Under the pieces are notes generated by a model that saw only the letters and a program-made list of their open reading frames with translations, did not search any database and was not told the DNA's origin. Of a DNA stretch of 64,000 nucleotides, positions 46,943 to 56,227 are shown in pieces. Positions within the stretch are counted from its first letter, which is position 1. Every line of letters starts with the position of its first letter. This stretch comes from Gimesia algae (GTDB taxonomy: Bacteria; Planctomycetota; Planctomycetia; Planctomycetales; Planctomycetaceae): the NCBI RefSeq assembly GCF_007746795.1, contig NZ_CP036343.1, positions 6,145,357 through 6,209,356 of the forward strand, read 5' to 3'. The translations under genes and the position numbers were made by a program.

Positions 46943-48205
46943 ATGAACGCCACTAAATTCTTTTTCACCCTGGCTTTAGCCGGGCTCACACTGATCGGTT
47001 GTAGCGGCAAGCAGGATTCCAGCCCCGCCCCCAAAGAAGCACAATCGCCACAGATGTCAGAACAGCCGATGCCTGCATCAGCCGAACCTGATGCGCAAGA
47101 GAAGGCGGCGAAAAAGGAAAAGCATGAAACCGTCCGTGTGTTTTATGGCACCGATCGTAATTTGACCGGTTCGTCGCATCCCCAACAGTTTTTTGGAACC
47201 AGTCGCGCCAGTTTGTCGTTAGGTTTCTGTGATGTCAGTATCCCGGAAAATCATGAAACAGGTAAACTGGAATCCCCCCGAATCTGGAAGCTGGAGTTCC
47301 GGGAAAATCCTGATAAACATGTCGTGTTGCAATCAGTGGAACCGGCCTCCGGTTCGGAGTTTTTATCACAGTTGCGTCAAACCATTAAAGACTCGGTCGA
47401 AGTAGAAGAATCCCCCACCGGTAAAGTGCGTGTTGGCGGCGAAGCATTTATCTTTGTACATGGCTTCAATAACTCGTTCGAAGATGCAGCGCGCAGGACC
47501 GCTCAGATCGCATACGACCTGAAATTCAAGGGCGCTCCATTAATGTATAGCTGGCCTTCGCAGGAGAAAGGTTCTATCTGGGCTTATAAAGAAGATGGCC
47601 GCACTGCGCAGTGGTGTGAAGAAAACGTAACCCTGTTCATTGAAGCCATTGCACGGGAATCAGGCGCCAGAAAAATACATCTGATTGCCCATAGTATGGG
47701 AAACCGGGTATTATCAAGAGCCCTGAAGAACATTTCGCAGAAACTGGCTCTCAGTCAGGAAACGACGCCGCTGTTCAATGAAGTGATTCTGACAGCCCCG
47801 GATATCGATGCCCAGGTATTTAAAGATTCGATCGCTCCGCACATTGTTCAGACTGCAGAACGTTTCACAATCTATTCCTCTTCAGAAGACCTGGCTTTGA
47901 AAGCCTCGCGGGTTGTCAATTCGTTCTGGCATCAGCGGCTGGGCGAAGGAGGTACCCATCTGACGGTGTTCCCTGAATATCAAAAGATCAATGTGGTCGA
48001 TGCTTCTGAAATTGATACGAATCTGTTTGCTCTGGGGCATTCCTATCATGCTGACAGTAATACCGTACTGTCTGATGTCAAACTTGTGTTTCAGGGAATC
48101 CCCGCGAATCAACGGGATTTAAGAGCACTGCTGGAGAATCTCGCCTGGAAATTTCAGAGCAATCGCAGGCTGTTAGGGCGTGCGATTCGAGGAACGTTCC
48201 GTTAA
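46943..48205 (+). CDS. Alpha/beta-hydrolase lipoprotein (DUF900 type)
   Basis: 420 residues. A lipoprotein signal (ALAGLTLIGCSG, acylated Cys near residue 20) is followed by a Pro/Glu/Lys-rich linker and then VRVFYGTDRNLTG, the start of the DUF900 family. The hydrolase core shows FIFVHGFNNSFEDAARR (oxyanion HG) and LIAHSMGNRVLSRAL (nucleophile Ser in AHSMG); catalytic Asp is probably in APDID. The substrate, an ester or lipid at the envelope, is unknown. Its gene ends just before the terminator at 48241-48266. Confidence 0.9.
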   Translation: MNATKFFFTLALAGLTLIGCSGKQDSSPAPKEAQSPQMSEQPMPASAEPDAQEKAAKKEKHETVRVFYGTDRNLTGSSHPQQFFGTSRASLSLGFCDVSIPENHETGKLESPRIWKLEFRENPDKHVVLQSVEPASGSEFLSQLRQTIKDSVEVEESPTGKVRVGGEAFIFVHGFNNSFEDAARRTAQIAYDLKFKGAPLMYSWPSQEKGSIWAYKEDGRTAQWCEENVTLFIEAIARESGARKIHLIAHSMGNRVLSRALKNISQKLALSQETTPLFNEVILTAPDIDAQVFKDSIAPHIVQTAERFTIYSSSEDLALKASRVVNSFWHQRLGEGGTHLTVFPEYQKINVVDASEIDTNLFALGHSYHADSNTVLSDVKLVFQGIPANQRDLRALLENLAWKFQSNRRLLGRAIRGTFR

Positions 48206-48240
48206 ACAGCTGACGTTGAAAACTCAGATTCGGAAACAAA

Positions 48241-48266
48241 AAAGAGCACACCAATGTGTGCTCTTT
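48241..48266. terminator. Bidirectional rho-independent terminator
   Basis: AAAGAGCACAC-CAAT-GTGTGCTCTTT, an 11-bp perfect stem between convergent genes. On the minus strand the GC-rich arm is followed by TTTTTT; on the plus strand by TTTAAAT. It can serve both the hydrolase gene and the DUF309 gene. Confidence 0.85.
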
Positions 48267-48296
48267 AAATGATATCTGGAATCTTACAGAGTAAGA

Positions 48297-48857
48297 TTAT
48301 CCCAATGGGAATGGTTCCGGTTCCAGCAGGAACGGAAAGACGCGAATGGGCTCACCCATGGTCAGATCGTCCGGGTAACGCAGTTGCGCAGCTCTGTCAG
48401 CGGCAAACTGCAGTTTCGTCAGTTCCAGTCCACAATAATGATCCGCGTTTGACTCTGCTGCGACATCCGCAAACACTTCTCCTGCAGAAGCAGCATGTCG
48501 ACGCACCCCATGAATACTGCCTTCACGGACTTTGATACCCGCTGCGGAAAGTTTCACCAGACCTTTGAGGAAGCGTCCCGGAATGGAATCAGGGCCACAG
48601 ACCCGTAGCAGACGTTCCCACTCATCATGGGCTTCCCAGTAGAAACCCAGATTGAAATAGTCGATCGCATTCAGATAATTCCGATGCTCAACCCAGTTAT
48701 CTTCGGTCAACGCCTTGGGTGGTTTTGGCTTATTACCATAACTGTGCCCCTTGGGATCACGATAAGGATGCGGCAAGCTTTTTCCAGGAACAAAAGTATA
48801 TTCGGGTAGTCTGGATGAAGGTAGTAAACGCACAACATCTGCAACAGGATAAACCAT
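48297..48857 (-). CDS. DUF309-domain protein
   Basis: 186 residues, no signal. The core [20 protein letters not shown] followed by [15 protein letters not shown] is the DUF309 helical-bundle signature (EAHE-type motif). The N-terminal third (about residues 1-65) is a basic extension with a Pro/Lys-rich segment. DUF309 proteins are small and soluble, and their biochemical role is not established. It is the only gene of its transcript and ends at the shared terminator at 48241. Confidence 0.83.
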   Translation of the reverse strand: MVYPVADVVRLLPSSRLPEYTFVPGKSLPHPYRDPKGHSYGNKPKPPKALTEDNWVEHRNYLNAIDYFNLGFYWEAHDEWERLLRVCGPDSIPGRFLKGLVKLSAAGIKVREGSIHGVRRHAASAGEVFADVAAESNADHYCGLELTKLQFAADRAAQLRYPDDLTMGEPIRVFPFLLEPEPFPLG

Positions 48858-48922
48858 CCTTTAGAATCTCCAATTTCTCTTTAGTTTAGCTTAGGTCTAC
48901 TGAATCTGAGACCAGGTATATT

Positions 48923-49019
48923 CTAGAACGCATCGCATTTAACTAAAGCATCTCACAATCTATTATATTCGGTCCTAATGGACCTGCAGGCGCTATAATA
49001 AAACTGGATACAATCTAGA
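48923..49019 (+). repeat. 97-bp repeat, copy A (degenerate)
   Basis: Starts CTAGAACGCATCGCATTTAA and ends AAACTGGATACAATCTAGA. When copy B is reverse-complemented, the two align end to end without large gaps, with perfect identity over the last 20 or so bases and over CAATCTATTATA. Translated in the matching frame it reads SQSIIFGPNGPAGAIIKLDT with one in-frame stop earlier on. Confidence 0.7.
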
Positions 49020-49427
49020 TTGAACATGTGTGGCGGGTACTGACTGAATTCGTGTCGCAGGCTTTGCTGACATGAAGTCGGCACCTAACCTATTTATATT
49101 TAAAGGCTTCCGCAACGATAGCGCTAAAACCTCTCAAATTTGGGCTCCGCCCCTTTTCCAATCGGGCTCGGTCGCAATCGGCTCAAATCACTGCATGCTC
49201 AATACAGCCTGGAGCGAAAGGGGTAGGAAACTGAAAATCGAGCTCAAAAAGCTTATTTTCAAGCTTTGTTACCTCATCATATACAAGCTTTTTCGAACAT
49301 AAAGAGCAGATTTTATAATTTGAAGCAATTTCCGGGATTTCAGGCCAAACTCGTTCTGGTCAGGCGGAATAGCAACCTGGAAAGATACACAGACAAAGAT
49401 TGCAAATGTGTTAAACCGGAACGCCTG

Positions 49428-49524
49428 TCTAGATTGTATCCAGTTTTACTGTAGCCTCTCCAGAGCCGTTTGGGCCCAGTATAATAGATTGAGAGACGCT
49501 ATGGTTAAATGTGATGCGCTCGAG
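49428..49524 (-). repeat. 97-bp repeat, copy B (open in one frame)
   Basis: Reverse-complemented it starts CTCGAGCGCATCACATTTAA and ends at the same AAACTGGATACAATCTAGA. Its frame is open and reads HSVSQSIILGPNGSGEATVK, ending LDTI and stop. This frame is continuous with that of the sulfatase stop at 49585-49587, so a readthrough product would append about 52 residues; that may be chance. Confidence 0.7.
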
Positions 49525-49584
49525 ATGCTCTGCATCTGAAAGAAACAGGGAACCCCCGTAGTCAGACTGGCAGTCCTGTAAAGC

Positions 49585-51015
49585 CTATTGTCCTTTTTCA
49601 GATGCCTCTGATTTTTTCATCAGTTCCTCCTGGGCTTTGATCCTGCGAGCAGAAATGCTGCGAAACTCCCAAGGCAGTTTCGCATTTTCCGGAAGTGAGT
49701 CGAGAACACTCTTCAGCTGAGCATACGATTTGAGACTTGTGTTTTCCGTCTTTAGTCGTTCAGTGCGGGACAGGTCATGCTGTTCCAGCGGATCCTCTGA
49801 TAGATCGAAAAATTCTCCCGTCGAATAGAGCTTAAAACGCTGATCTCTGATGACACGCTGCTTATAATATTGAGTCAGACACCACGAACGCCATGGCTCA
49901 GTGCGGGGCTGATTCAATATCTGAGGTGCAAATGATTTCCCATCGATCGTCACCCCCTCGGGAAGTGGTGCGTTCGCCAGATCGGCCAGCGTGGGCAGAA
50001 CGTCTGCAATATCAATCAGGTCATCACTGATCCGCTCTGTTCCGACCAGCCTGGGGCAATTAATAATTAATGGCATATTGATTCCCTGTTCCTTAAGAGA
50101 GTAAATTCCCTCTGCGGAAATACGACCATTAATCCGGCCGCCCAGGCTCTGCTCGGAATTCTGATCGGTGCCATTATCCGTACCATTATCGGGAACAATG
50201 AACAGAATCGTATTCTCACGAATCCCCAGTTCGTCCATCGCTTTGACCAGTCTCCCGATCAGAAAATCGGAGTAGTTCAACATCCCCGCAAACTGTTCAC
50301 GTGGCGTTAATTCTTTCCCGATATTATGGGGAGTATGCACCACGGGAATGTGAGTCAGAATCGCAGAATAGTATGCGCAGAATGGTTTGTCCCGATGTGT
50401 CTTCATATAGTCAATCAGATAGTCCGTGAAGATATCCGGCCCGAACTTCCCTTTTGTCTCCAGTTGCTTGCCGTTCTGGATCACATAGGGATCCCAGTAG
50501 CGCTGCTTATGAGCCGGGTGACCTTTCATCCCTTCTGGAAAGAGACAGTATTCTTCAAACCCATGTTCCTGTATCGCATCTTTCTGCGCGGGATCAAACA
50601 GATCATTGATCTGCCATTTCCCTGAGATACAGGTACTATACCCAGCATCTCTCAGGATTCGCGCAAAACAGATCTCGCGGTTCCAGTCAAAATACCCGCC
50701 GCCATAAATCGCCGGATCATGGTGCGTATGCCAGCCGGAACGAAACGGGTAACGCCCGGTGAGCAGCATATGTCGGGTCGTACTGCAGACGGGCGTCACA
50801 TAACAGTTACGAAACCGCAAGCCCGTGTAAGCCAGATGATCGATATTGGGTGTCTGATTCTCTTCACTGCCGTAACAGCGAAACCAGTCCTTGCCGACGT
50901 TGTCGAGCAGGATAAAAATGATATTGGGACGTGTATCCTTTTTCTCTTCCGCCTGCACAGGCAGACAAATCAAAAAACAAGAGCAGAGACAGACAGTTTG
51001 GATCAGACGTTTCAT
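49585..51015 (-). CDS. Sulfatase-like hydrolase with atypical CSTTR motif
   Basis: 476 residues with a signal peptide (cut near VQAEE). It follows the sulfatase fold: NIIFILLDNVGKDW, GRYPFRSGWHTHHD, ISGKWQINDL, FIVPDNGTDNGTD. The formylglycine motif reads CSTTR (77-81) where the consensus is C-x-(P/A)-x-R; threonine replaces the central proline. Cys77 and Arg81 are kept, so modification is still possible, but activity is not certain. The first metal site is DN and not DD. It lies 7 bp downstream of the second Nramp-like gene on the same strand, probably one transcript. Confidence 0.88.
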   Translation of the reverse strand: MKRLIQTVCLCSCFLICLPVQAEEKKDTRPNIIFILLDNVGKDWFRCYGSEENQTPNIDHLAYTGLRFRNCYVTPVCSTTRHMLLTGRYPFRSGWHTHHDPAIYGGGYFDWNREICFARILRDAGYSTCISGKWQINDLFDPAQKDAIQEHGFEEYCLFPEGMKGHPAHKQRYWDPYVIQNGKQLETKGKFGPDIFTDYLIDYMKTHRDKPFCAYYSAILTHIPVVHTPHNIGKELTPREQFAGMLNYSDFLIGRLVKAMDELGIRENTILFIVPDNGTDNGTDQNSEQSLGGRINGRISAEGIYSLKEQGINMPLIINCPRLVGTERISDDLIDIADVLPTLADLANAPLPEGVTIDGKSFAPQILNQPRTEPWRSWCLTQYYKQRVIRDQRFKLYSTGEFFDLSEDPLEQHDLSRTERLKTENTSLKSYAQLKSVLDSLPENAKLPWEFRSISARRIKAQEELMKKSEASEKGQ

Positions 51016-51022
51016 AAGAGTT

Positions 51023-52387
51023 CTAACTTTGTTTCTGGGACACCAGATTCATTTCAGGCTGAGGTACCAATTCGACTGCTGCAGAACCGGAACGCATTTT
51101 CTGTATCTCGGGAACCACTTTCTGCGTGGCGATATACCAGGCCATCCCCAGCAATAATACAAAACCGATGCCCGCAAACAGGTTCATTACAGGTCCGTTT
51201 CGATGTTCCCCCATGATTTTTTTACTGCTGGTTAACAACAACAAGGCACCTGCTGCCAGTGGAGCAGCGACAACGGTCACCGCCTGAGCAGCGACAATCG
51301 CAAGAACTGGTTTGGTTTCTGATTTAATCACGTACAGTGCTACAAACATACCCGTCAGCAATACGGCCGCCGTCAGGAGGCGTGTTGCTTTATCCTGTGG
51401 CGTCCCCCCTAATCCGAGACTGTCTGAAAGGATAAATCCCCCAATCATCGAATTCACAATGAATGAGGAATAAGCGGCTGAGAACAAGCCGATGCAAAAT
51501 AGAATTTGTCCTTTATCTCCAAATAGAGGCTGTAATGCGTTACCGACATCGGCGACGCTCGATAGGGTCGTGCCTCGCAGAACTGCGGCTGCTGTCGACA
51601 TGATCATAATCGTAATCAAAGCCATGATTGTCGCGCTAATACAGGCATCAATCCGACCGTCCTTGAGGTCATTCACTTTCCAGCCTTTGAAACGCGCAAG
51701 ATAAGACTGGTAGAACGCTGCGGTAATGACAAACGTGGTACCAATCAGCCCCAACAGGGAAATATCTTTAATTGATTCCAGTCCACCTTTACCGGAACCG
51801 GGAATCACGCCTTGCGCCATCTCCGCCAGGTCCGGTTTCGCAAAAAAGAGATTAATGGCAAACGATAACAGCATCACAGCCACAAAGACTGACATCAGTC
51901 GTTCGACCAGTTTATACAGATTCTTAAACCCGAATAGAAACGCTAGCGAAATCGCATTGAAGATCACGATCCCATATTCGAAATCGGTATAATTTTCCAG
52001 AGCCGAGTGCACACCCAGATTATTTCCAAACTGATAGGCGGCTGAGATAAAAAACACGCCGCAGCCAATCAGTACCGTTAAGGGGCGCCCCACCGTTTTT
52101 GCAAGCAGTGTGCACGTGGATTCATCAGTCACTGTCCCCAACTTGGCTCCCAGTGAGGTATAGACCAGCATGAAAATTACGGAGACCAGCACCACCCAGA
52201 TCATGCTGTATCCCTCTTTGGCTCCCAGGTTAGAACTGGTCAAAATACTGCCCGGACCAATCACAACGCAGGCAGTCACCAGCCCGGGACCAATCCGCTG
52301 CCACCAGTGTGGCTTGACACTTATTGCTTGTTCTTCTGTCACGTTACCGGGTATCCTCGTGGTGTAAGTTTCATCTGTGGGACGCAA
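51023..52387 (-). CDS. Nramp-family transporter lacking the DPGN motif
   Basis: 454 residues, about eleven membrane helices. TM1 aligns with Nramp as RIGPGLVTACVVIGPGSILT followed by NLGAKEGYS, but the metal-coordinating DPGN is GPGS, and the TM6 region reads TAAFYQSYLARFKG with no metal-binding Met. It is thus a divergent Nramp relative whose substrate may not be Mn or Fe. No long insertion, unlike the paralogue at 32525. The gene runs into the atypical sulfatase gene with a 7-bp gap, which suggests joint expression. It is divergent from another sulfatase gene at 52595. Confidence 0.82.
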   Translation of the reverse strand: MRPTDETYTTRIPGNVTEEQAISVKPHWWQRIGPGLVTACVVIGPGSILTSSNLGAKEGYSMIWVVLVSVIFMLVYTSLGAKLGTVTDESTCTLLAKTVGRPLTVLIGCGVFFISAAYQFGNNLGVHSALENYTDFEYGIVIFNAISLAFLFGFKNLYKLVERLMSVFVAVMLLSFAINLFFAKPDLAEMAQGVIPGSGKGGLESIKDISLLGLIGTTFVITAAFYQSYLARFKGWKVNDLKDGRIDACISATIMALITIMIMSTAAAVLRGTTLSSVADVGNALQPLFGDKGQILFCIGLFSAAYSSFIVNSMIGGFILSDSLGLGGTPQDKATRLLTAAVLLTGMFVALYVIKSETKPVLAIVAAQAVTVVAAPLAAGALLLLTSSKKIMGEHRNGPVMNLFAGIGFVLLLGMAWYIATQKVVPEIQKMRSGSAAVELVPQPEMNLVSQKQS

Positions 52388-52594
52388 AGCATCAGTTATT
52401 TATTATGCGAAACCTGCCGTGATACACAATCCATTTCATACTTTGTCCGGTTTTATTTTGGAAACAGTCAGTGTAACATTTACTATTAAAGAATAAACGA
52501 CCGAACTGACGGCATTGATTTCTCCTGCGTTCACCACCTGCATGCCCCGGTTATTCACCAGAAGCCAATAAAGACATTTATTAAGGATGCTGCA

Positions 52595-54076
52595 GTGAAA
52601 CCATTAATCAAGTTACTCTGTCTGGCTGGACTGCTATTCACTCTTACCCCGCAAGCTTCGTCTGCCGCTCCCCCCAAAAAGAAACCCAACTTAATCGTCA
52701 TCTTCTGCGACAATCTTGGCTATGGTGATATTGAACCCTTTGGTTCCACTGTAAACCGTACTCCCTGCCTGAATCGTATGGCAAGGGAAGGACGCAAGTT
52801 TACTCATTTCTGTGTGACGGCTGGTGTCTGTACTCCCTCGCGTGCCTCCATCATGACCGGCTGTTATTCCCAGCGGGTCGGCATGCACTGGAATCCACGT
52901 GACGGCCAGGTGCTGCGTCCCATTTCACCTTATGGATTAAATCCAGGTGAAATCACCGTTGCCGAAGTACTGAAAAAACAGGGTTACAAAACCGGCATGA
53001 TCGGGAAATGGCATCTGGGAGACCAGCCGCCCTTTCTGCCCACGAAACAGGGATTCGATTACTTTTATGGAATCCCCTACAGCGATGATATGACACAGGC
53101 AGTTGGTCAACGCCTCGGCGATCGACTGGATGGCAAAAACTGGCCCCCCCTGCCCGTCATGTTGAACGATACTGTGATCGAAGCAGGCGTCGACAGAAAT
53201 TTATTAACCAAAGACTATACCGAGAAAGCAGTCGAATTCATCGAGGAGAACAAAGACCAACCCTTCTTCCTCTACTTCCCACAGGCCATGCCCGGCAGTA
53301 CCAGCAAGCCCTTCGCCAGTGATGCCTTCCGGGGGAAAAGTAAAAACGGTCCCTGGGGTGACAGCATCGAAGAACTCGACTGGTCTACCGGACAGATTCT
53401 GGACAAGCTTGTCGAACTGGGTATCGACAAGAACACGCTTGTGATCTGGACTTCAGATAACGGCTCTCCCATGGCCAGAGATATGAACAGTACAGAACGA
53501 GGTACGAACAAACCATTAAATGGTCGAGGTTACACAACCGCAGAAGGGGCATTCCGCGTGCCCACCATCGTGTGGTGGCCTGAAATGGTCCCTGCGGGAA
53601 CCGTGTGTGAAGAACTGGCAACCACAATGGATCTACTCCCCACATTTGCCAGACTCTCCGGTGGAAAAGTCCCTACGGATCGGATCATAGATGGCCATGA
53701 CATACGCCCCCTGATGCTGGGGGAAGCAGACGCGAAAACTCCCTACGATGGCTTTTACTATTATGCGATGGAGCAATTGCAGGCAGTCCGCAAAGGGCCC
53801 TGGAAATTATTCGTCCCTCTGAAAGAATTCAGCCGCCATCCACATTTCAAAAAAGGGGCAGGCTCTCAACCGCTGCTGTTCAACGTGGTCACCGATACCA
53901 GTTCGGAACACAATGTTGCAGACCAGCACCCTGAAATCGTCAAAGAGTTGATGTCATTGGCTGAAAAAGCCCGCGCTGATCTGGGAGATACCAATCGCCC
54001 GGGAGCCAACCAGCGTTCCGCTGCGAAAGTTGATCATCCCGTCCCCCCGACCCTGAAAACAACATCGACAAAATAA
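52595..54076 (+). CDS. Sulfatase (arylsulfatase)
   Basis: 493 residues, GTG start 7 nt after AAGGA. Signal peptide (LLFTLTPQASSAAP), metal-binding NLIVIFCDNLGYGD, formylglycine motif CTPSRASIMTG (Cys79), GKWHLGDQPPF and WTSDNGSP are all in place. Length and the C-terminal PWKLFVPL segment fit arylsulfatases active on sulfated glycans. It heads a plus-strand run with a rhodanese (54-bp gap) and a lactonase, which might be one transcript. Confidence 0.94.
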   Translation: MKPLIKLLCLAGLLFTLTPQASSAAPPKKKPNLIVIFCDNLGYGDIEPFGSTVNRTPCLNRMAREGRKFTHFCVTAGVCTPSRASIMTGCYSQRVGMHWNPRDGQVLRPISPYGLNPGEITVAEVLKKQGYKTGMIGKWHLGDQPPFLPTKQGFDYFYGIPYSDDMTQAVGQRLGDRLDGKNWPPLPVMLNDTVIEAGVDRNLLTKDYTEKAVEFIEENKDQPFFLYFPQAMPGSTSKPFASDAFRGKSKNGPWGDSIEELDWSTGQILDKLVELGIDKNTLVIWTSDNGSPMARDMNSTERGTNKPLNGRGYTTAEGAFRVPTIVWWPEMVPAGTVCEELATTMDLLPTFARLSGGKVPTDRIIDGHDIRPLMLGEADAKTPYDGFYYYAMEQLQAVRKGPWKLFVPLKEFSRHPHFKKGAGSQPLLFNVVTDTSSEHNVADQHPEIVKELMSLAEKARADLGDTNRPGANQRSAAKVDHPVPPTLKTTSTK

Positions 54077-54130
54077 ACAACGACTACATACAAAATCCGT
54101 AACGAACCTGATAGAGGAACTGAGAACCTG

Positions 54131-54460
54131 ATGCACTCCCTGGAAACTGACTGCCAGACAGTCAAATCGAAACTTGACTCCGGCAACCCCTTCCTGCTGC
54201 TTGACTGTCGCGAGCAGGACGAACACACTCTGGTCAATATTCCTGAAGCGCAATTGCTGCCGATGAGTGTAATCCAGGATCGCATTTCTGAACTGGAAGA
54301 TCAACGTGAGGCAGAAATCATTGTCTACTGTCATCATGGGATGCGCAGTCTGCAGGTAGCCACCTGGCTGCAGCAGCAGGGATTTACGAATGTCAAAAGC
54401 ATGCAGGGTGGGATTGATGCCTGGTCCTGTGAAATTGATAATACAAAACAGCGCTATTAA
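54131..54460 (+). CDS. Single-domain rhodanese
   Basis: 109 residues. LLDCREQDEHTLVNIPEA is the N-terminal rhodanese signature and the active-site loop is CHHGMRS, the six-residue loop (CxxGxR) of sulfurtransferases with a catalytic cysteine. It transfers sulfane sulfur, for example in thiosulfate or persulfide handling. ATG 54131. It lies directly downstream of a sulfatase gene, although sulfate release and sulfane-sulfur chemistry are different pathways, so a functional link is not implied. Confidence 0.93.
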   Translation: MHSLETDCQTVKSKLDSGNPFLLLDCREQDEHTLVNIPEAQLLPMSVIQDRISELEDQREAEIIVYCHHGMRSLQVATWLQQQGFTNVKSMQGGIDAWSCEIDNTKQRY

Positions 54461-54549
54461 ACCAACGTCTGGTAGCAGATATATCTGCCTGATCAGATTT
54501 TTAACATCACCGATTTATCCACCACTGTCCACCTGCCTGGGAGTTTCGC

Positions 54550-55692
54550 ATGTCTTACGAGCAAGTTTTTTTTCTGTTCCCCATCGTGGCTGGCATCGCC
54601 TTCGGTAATGTGACCGTGGCTGCCTCTGAAGAGCCTCTGGTTTTCATATCCGCATTTGCCCCTGGGGAAAAGGGGGCCATCCATGCCTATAAGATGAATC
54701 CAAAGACTGGTGAACTTAAGCTGGTAGAACGCACCTCAGATGTGGAACATCCTTTTTTTCTGGCGGTTTCTCCCGATAACAAATTTCTATATTCCATTCA
54801 TGCTCCAGGGAAATTCAGTGGGAAAGACAATGAATTTGTTTCCGCTTTCGCGTTGGAAGGTCGCACCGGGAAACTCAAGCTGCTCAACCGACAATCTTCC
54901 CTGGGAACAGCATCCTGTTACCTCGATATCGATAAGTCAGGCAAAGCTGTTGTCGTTGCCAATTACACAACTGGCAGCGTCACCTCTCTGCCCGTTAAAG
55001 CAGATGGTTCTCTTGGTGAACCCAAAACGTTTATTCAACACACTGGTTCCAGTGTCAATCCTCAACGTCAGAAAGAGCCACATGCACACTGCAGTGTGAT
55101 CAGCCCTGATGAGAAGTTTGTGTTCGCTGCCGATCTGGGACTCGATAAAATCCTCGCCTATCAACTCGATCCCCAGACAGCAAAAATGACTCCGGCAGAA
55201 CAGCCTTTCGTGCGAACCATCCCCGGCGCTGGTCCCCGTCATCTGACATTCCATCCTGATGGGAAGCAGATGTATGTGATCAACGAACTGAAAAATTCGA
55301 TCACGGAATTCGATTACCATCCCGAATCGGGCCTGCTCATCGAAGGACAGACCATTTCGACGCTGCCGGAAGACTTTACTGGCACCAGCCACTGTGCAGA
55401 CCTGAAATTTACTCCCGATGGTAAATTCCTGTATGGCACGAATCGCGGACATGACAGTATCGCCGCTTACCAAGTGGATGAGCAGGGAAAGCTGACACTG
55501 ATAGAAATCGCCCCCAGTCTGGGTAAAGGTCCACAGAATCTGGCTGTCACGGCAGACGGAAAATTTCTGATCTGTGCCAATATGCCTGGTAACAATGTCG
55601 TTGTCTTCCAGATCGACGACGAAACAGGAAAACTCTCTCCCACAGGAGATCCGGTAGAAATCCCCAGTCCATCCTGCATTATGATTCGTTAA
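54550..55692 (+). CDS. Secreted lactonase-family beta-propeller (6-phosphogluconolactonase-like)
   Basis: 380 residues with an N-terminal signal segment (FFLFPIVAGIAFGNVTVAAS). Seven-bladed propeller typical of YbhE/Pgl lactonases: FLAVSPDNKFLYSIH, PHAHCSVISPDEKFVFAADLG, GAGPRHLTFHPDGKQMYVIN and GKGPQNLAVTADGKFLICAN. The conserved His and Arg of the active site are in these blades. Periplasmic members probably open sugar lactones made by the secreted dehydrogenases of this phylum. It follows the rhodanese gene by 89 bp and converges on the next gene with no gap. Confidence 0.92.
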   Translation: MSYEQVFFLFPIVAGIAFGNVTVAASEEPLVFISAFAPGEKGAIHAYKMNPKTGELKLVERTSDVEHPFFLAVSPDNKFLYSIHAPGKFSGKDNEFVSAFALEGRTGKLKLLNRQSSLGTASCYLDIDKSGKAVVVANYTTGSVTSLPVKADGSLGEPKTFIQHTGSSVNPQRQKEPHAHCSVISPDEKFVFAADLGLDKILAYQLDPQTAKMTPAEQPFVRTIPGAGPRHLTFHPDGKQMYVINELKNSITEFDYHPESGLLIEGQTISTLPEDFTGTSHCADLKFTPDGKFLYGTNRGHDSIAAYQVDEQGKLTLIEIAPSLGKGPQNLAVTADGKFLICANMPGNNVVVFQIDDETGKLSPTGDPVEIPSPSCIMIR

Positions 55693-55899
55693 TCAGTCAG
55701 TCTGATTATCTTTCGTTTTCGATTCTACAGTCTCTGATTCTTCAGGATGTCTGGAATCGTATTCGTCCATCAACGTGGACGGACAGGTTTCTTCCTGATC
55801 ACATTGTTTACAGATCACATGAATCAGGTCAGAGCCTCCCAGCTTCAACTGATTCTGTTCACAAAACTGATAGAGTTCTTTCAAGTGTGTACAAACCAT
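55693..55899 (-). CDS. Small cysteine-containing protein, unknown function
   Basis: 68 residues from ATG 55899, reading MVCTHLKELYQFCEQNQLKL and then ICKQCDQEETCPS. The CxxC and spaced cysteines could bind zinc; the C-terminal third is acidic and probably disordered. The frame extends to 55932, but that region carries the GGAGG that would serve as Shine-Dalgarno for internal codons (ATG 55911 immediately after it, ATG 55899 12 nt after it), so the exact start is open. The stop directly abuts the lactonase stop on the other strand. Similar short proteins are common in planctomycetes. Confidence 0.6.
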   Translation of the reverse strand: MVCTHLKELYQFCEQNQLKLGGSDLIHVICKQCDQEETCPSTLMDEYDSRHPEESETVESKTKDNQTD

Positions 55900-56227
55900 G
55901 TTCTTTATCATCCTCCATAAAAAATTCATCACTGTCAGGGATCGAGTAACTCCATCGCACTTTTACCTGTGATCTGTGCCTGTCACTCATTGTCGTTTCC
56001 AGCCACCTGTCAGTGCAAGTTCAAACAGAACCGTTTCCTGATCAGCTAAAAACAAAAGGCCAACCTGTCGTCCAGAAAACGTCCCCACTGGTTGTCTCTG
56101 ACGTCCTGCAGAGTTTAGGATGATATTATAAAATAACGTTCCGTTATTCCGGTGCTTGATAGCCCCTATTTCTTCACTGCCGTTTGCGCCCGGACTCGTA
56201 CGAACTTTAGAGGGAAACAGATTAACC

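Larger units (their letters stand above)
48858..49584. other. Long intergenic region with an inverted-repeat pair
   Basis: 727 bp without an accepted gene. Two inverted copies of a 97-bp repeat (48923-49019 and 49428-49524) enclose about 408 bp that show no recognisable coding sequence on either strand. The unit has the architecture of a small non-autonomous mobile element or of a decayed insertion. Confidence 0.6.
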
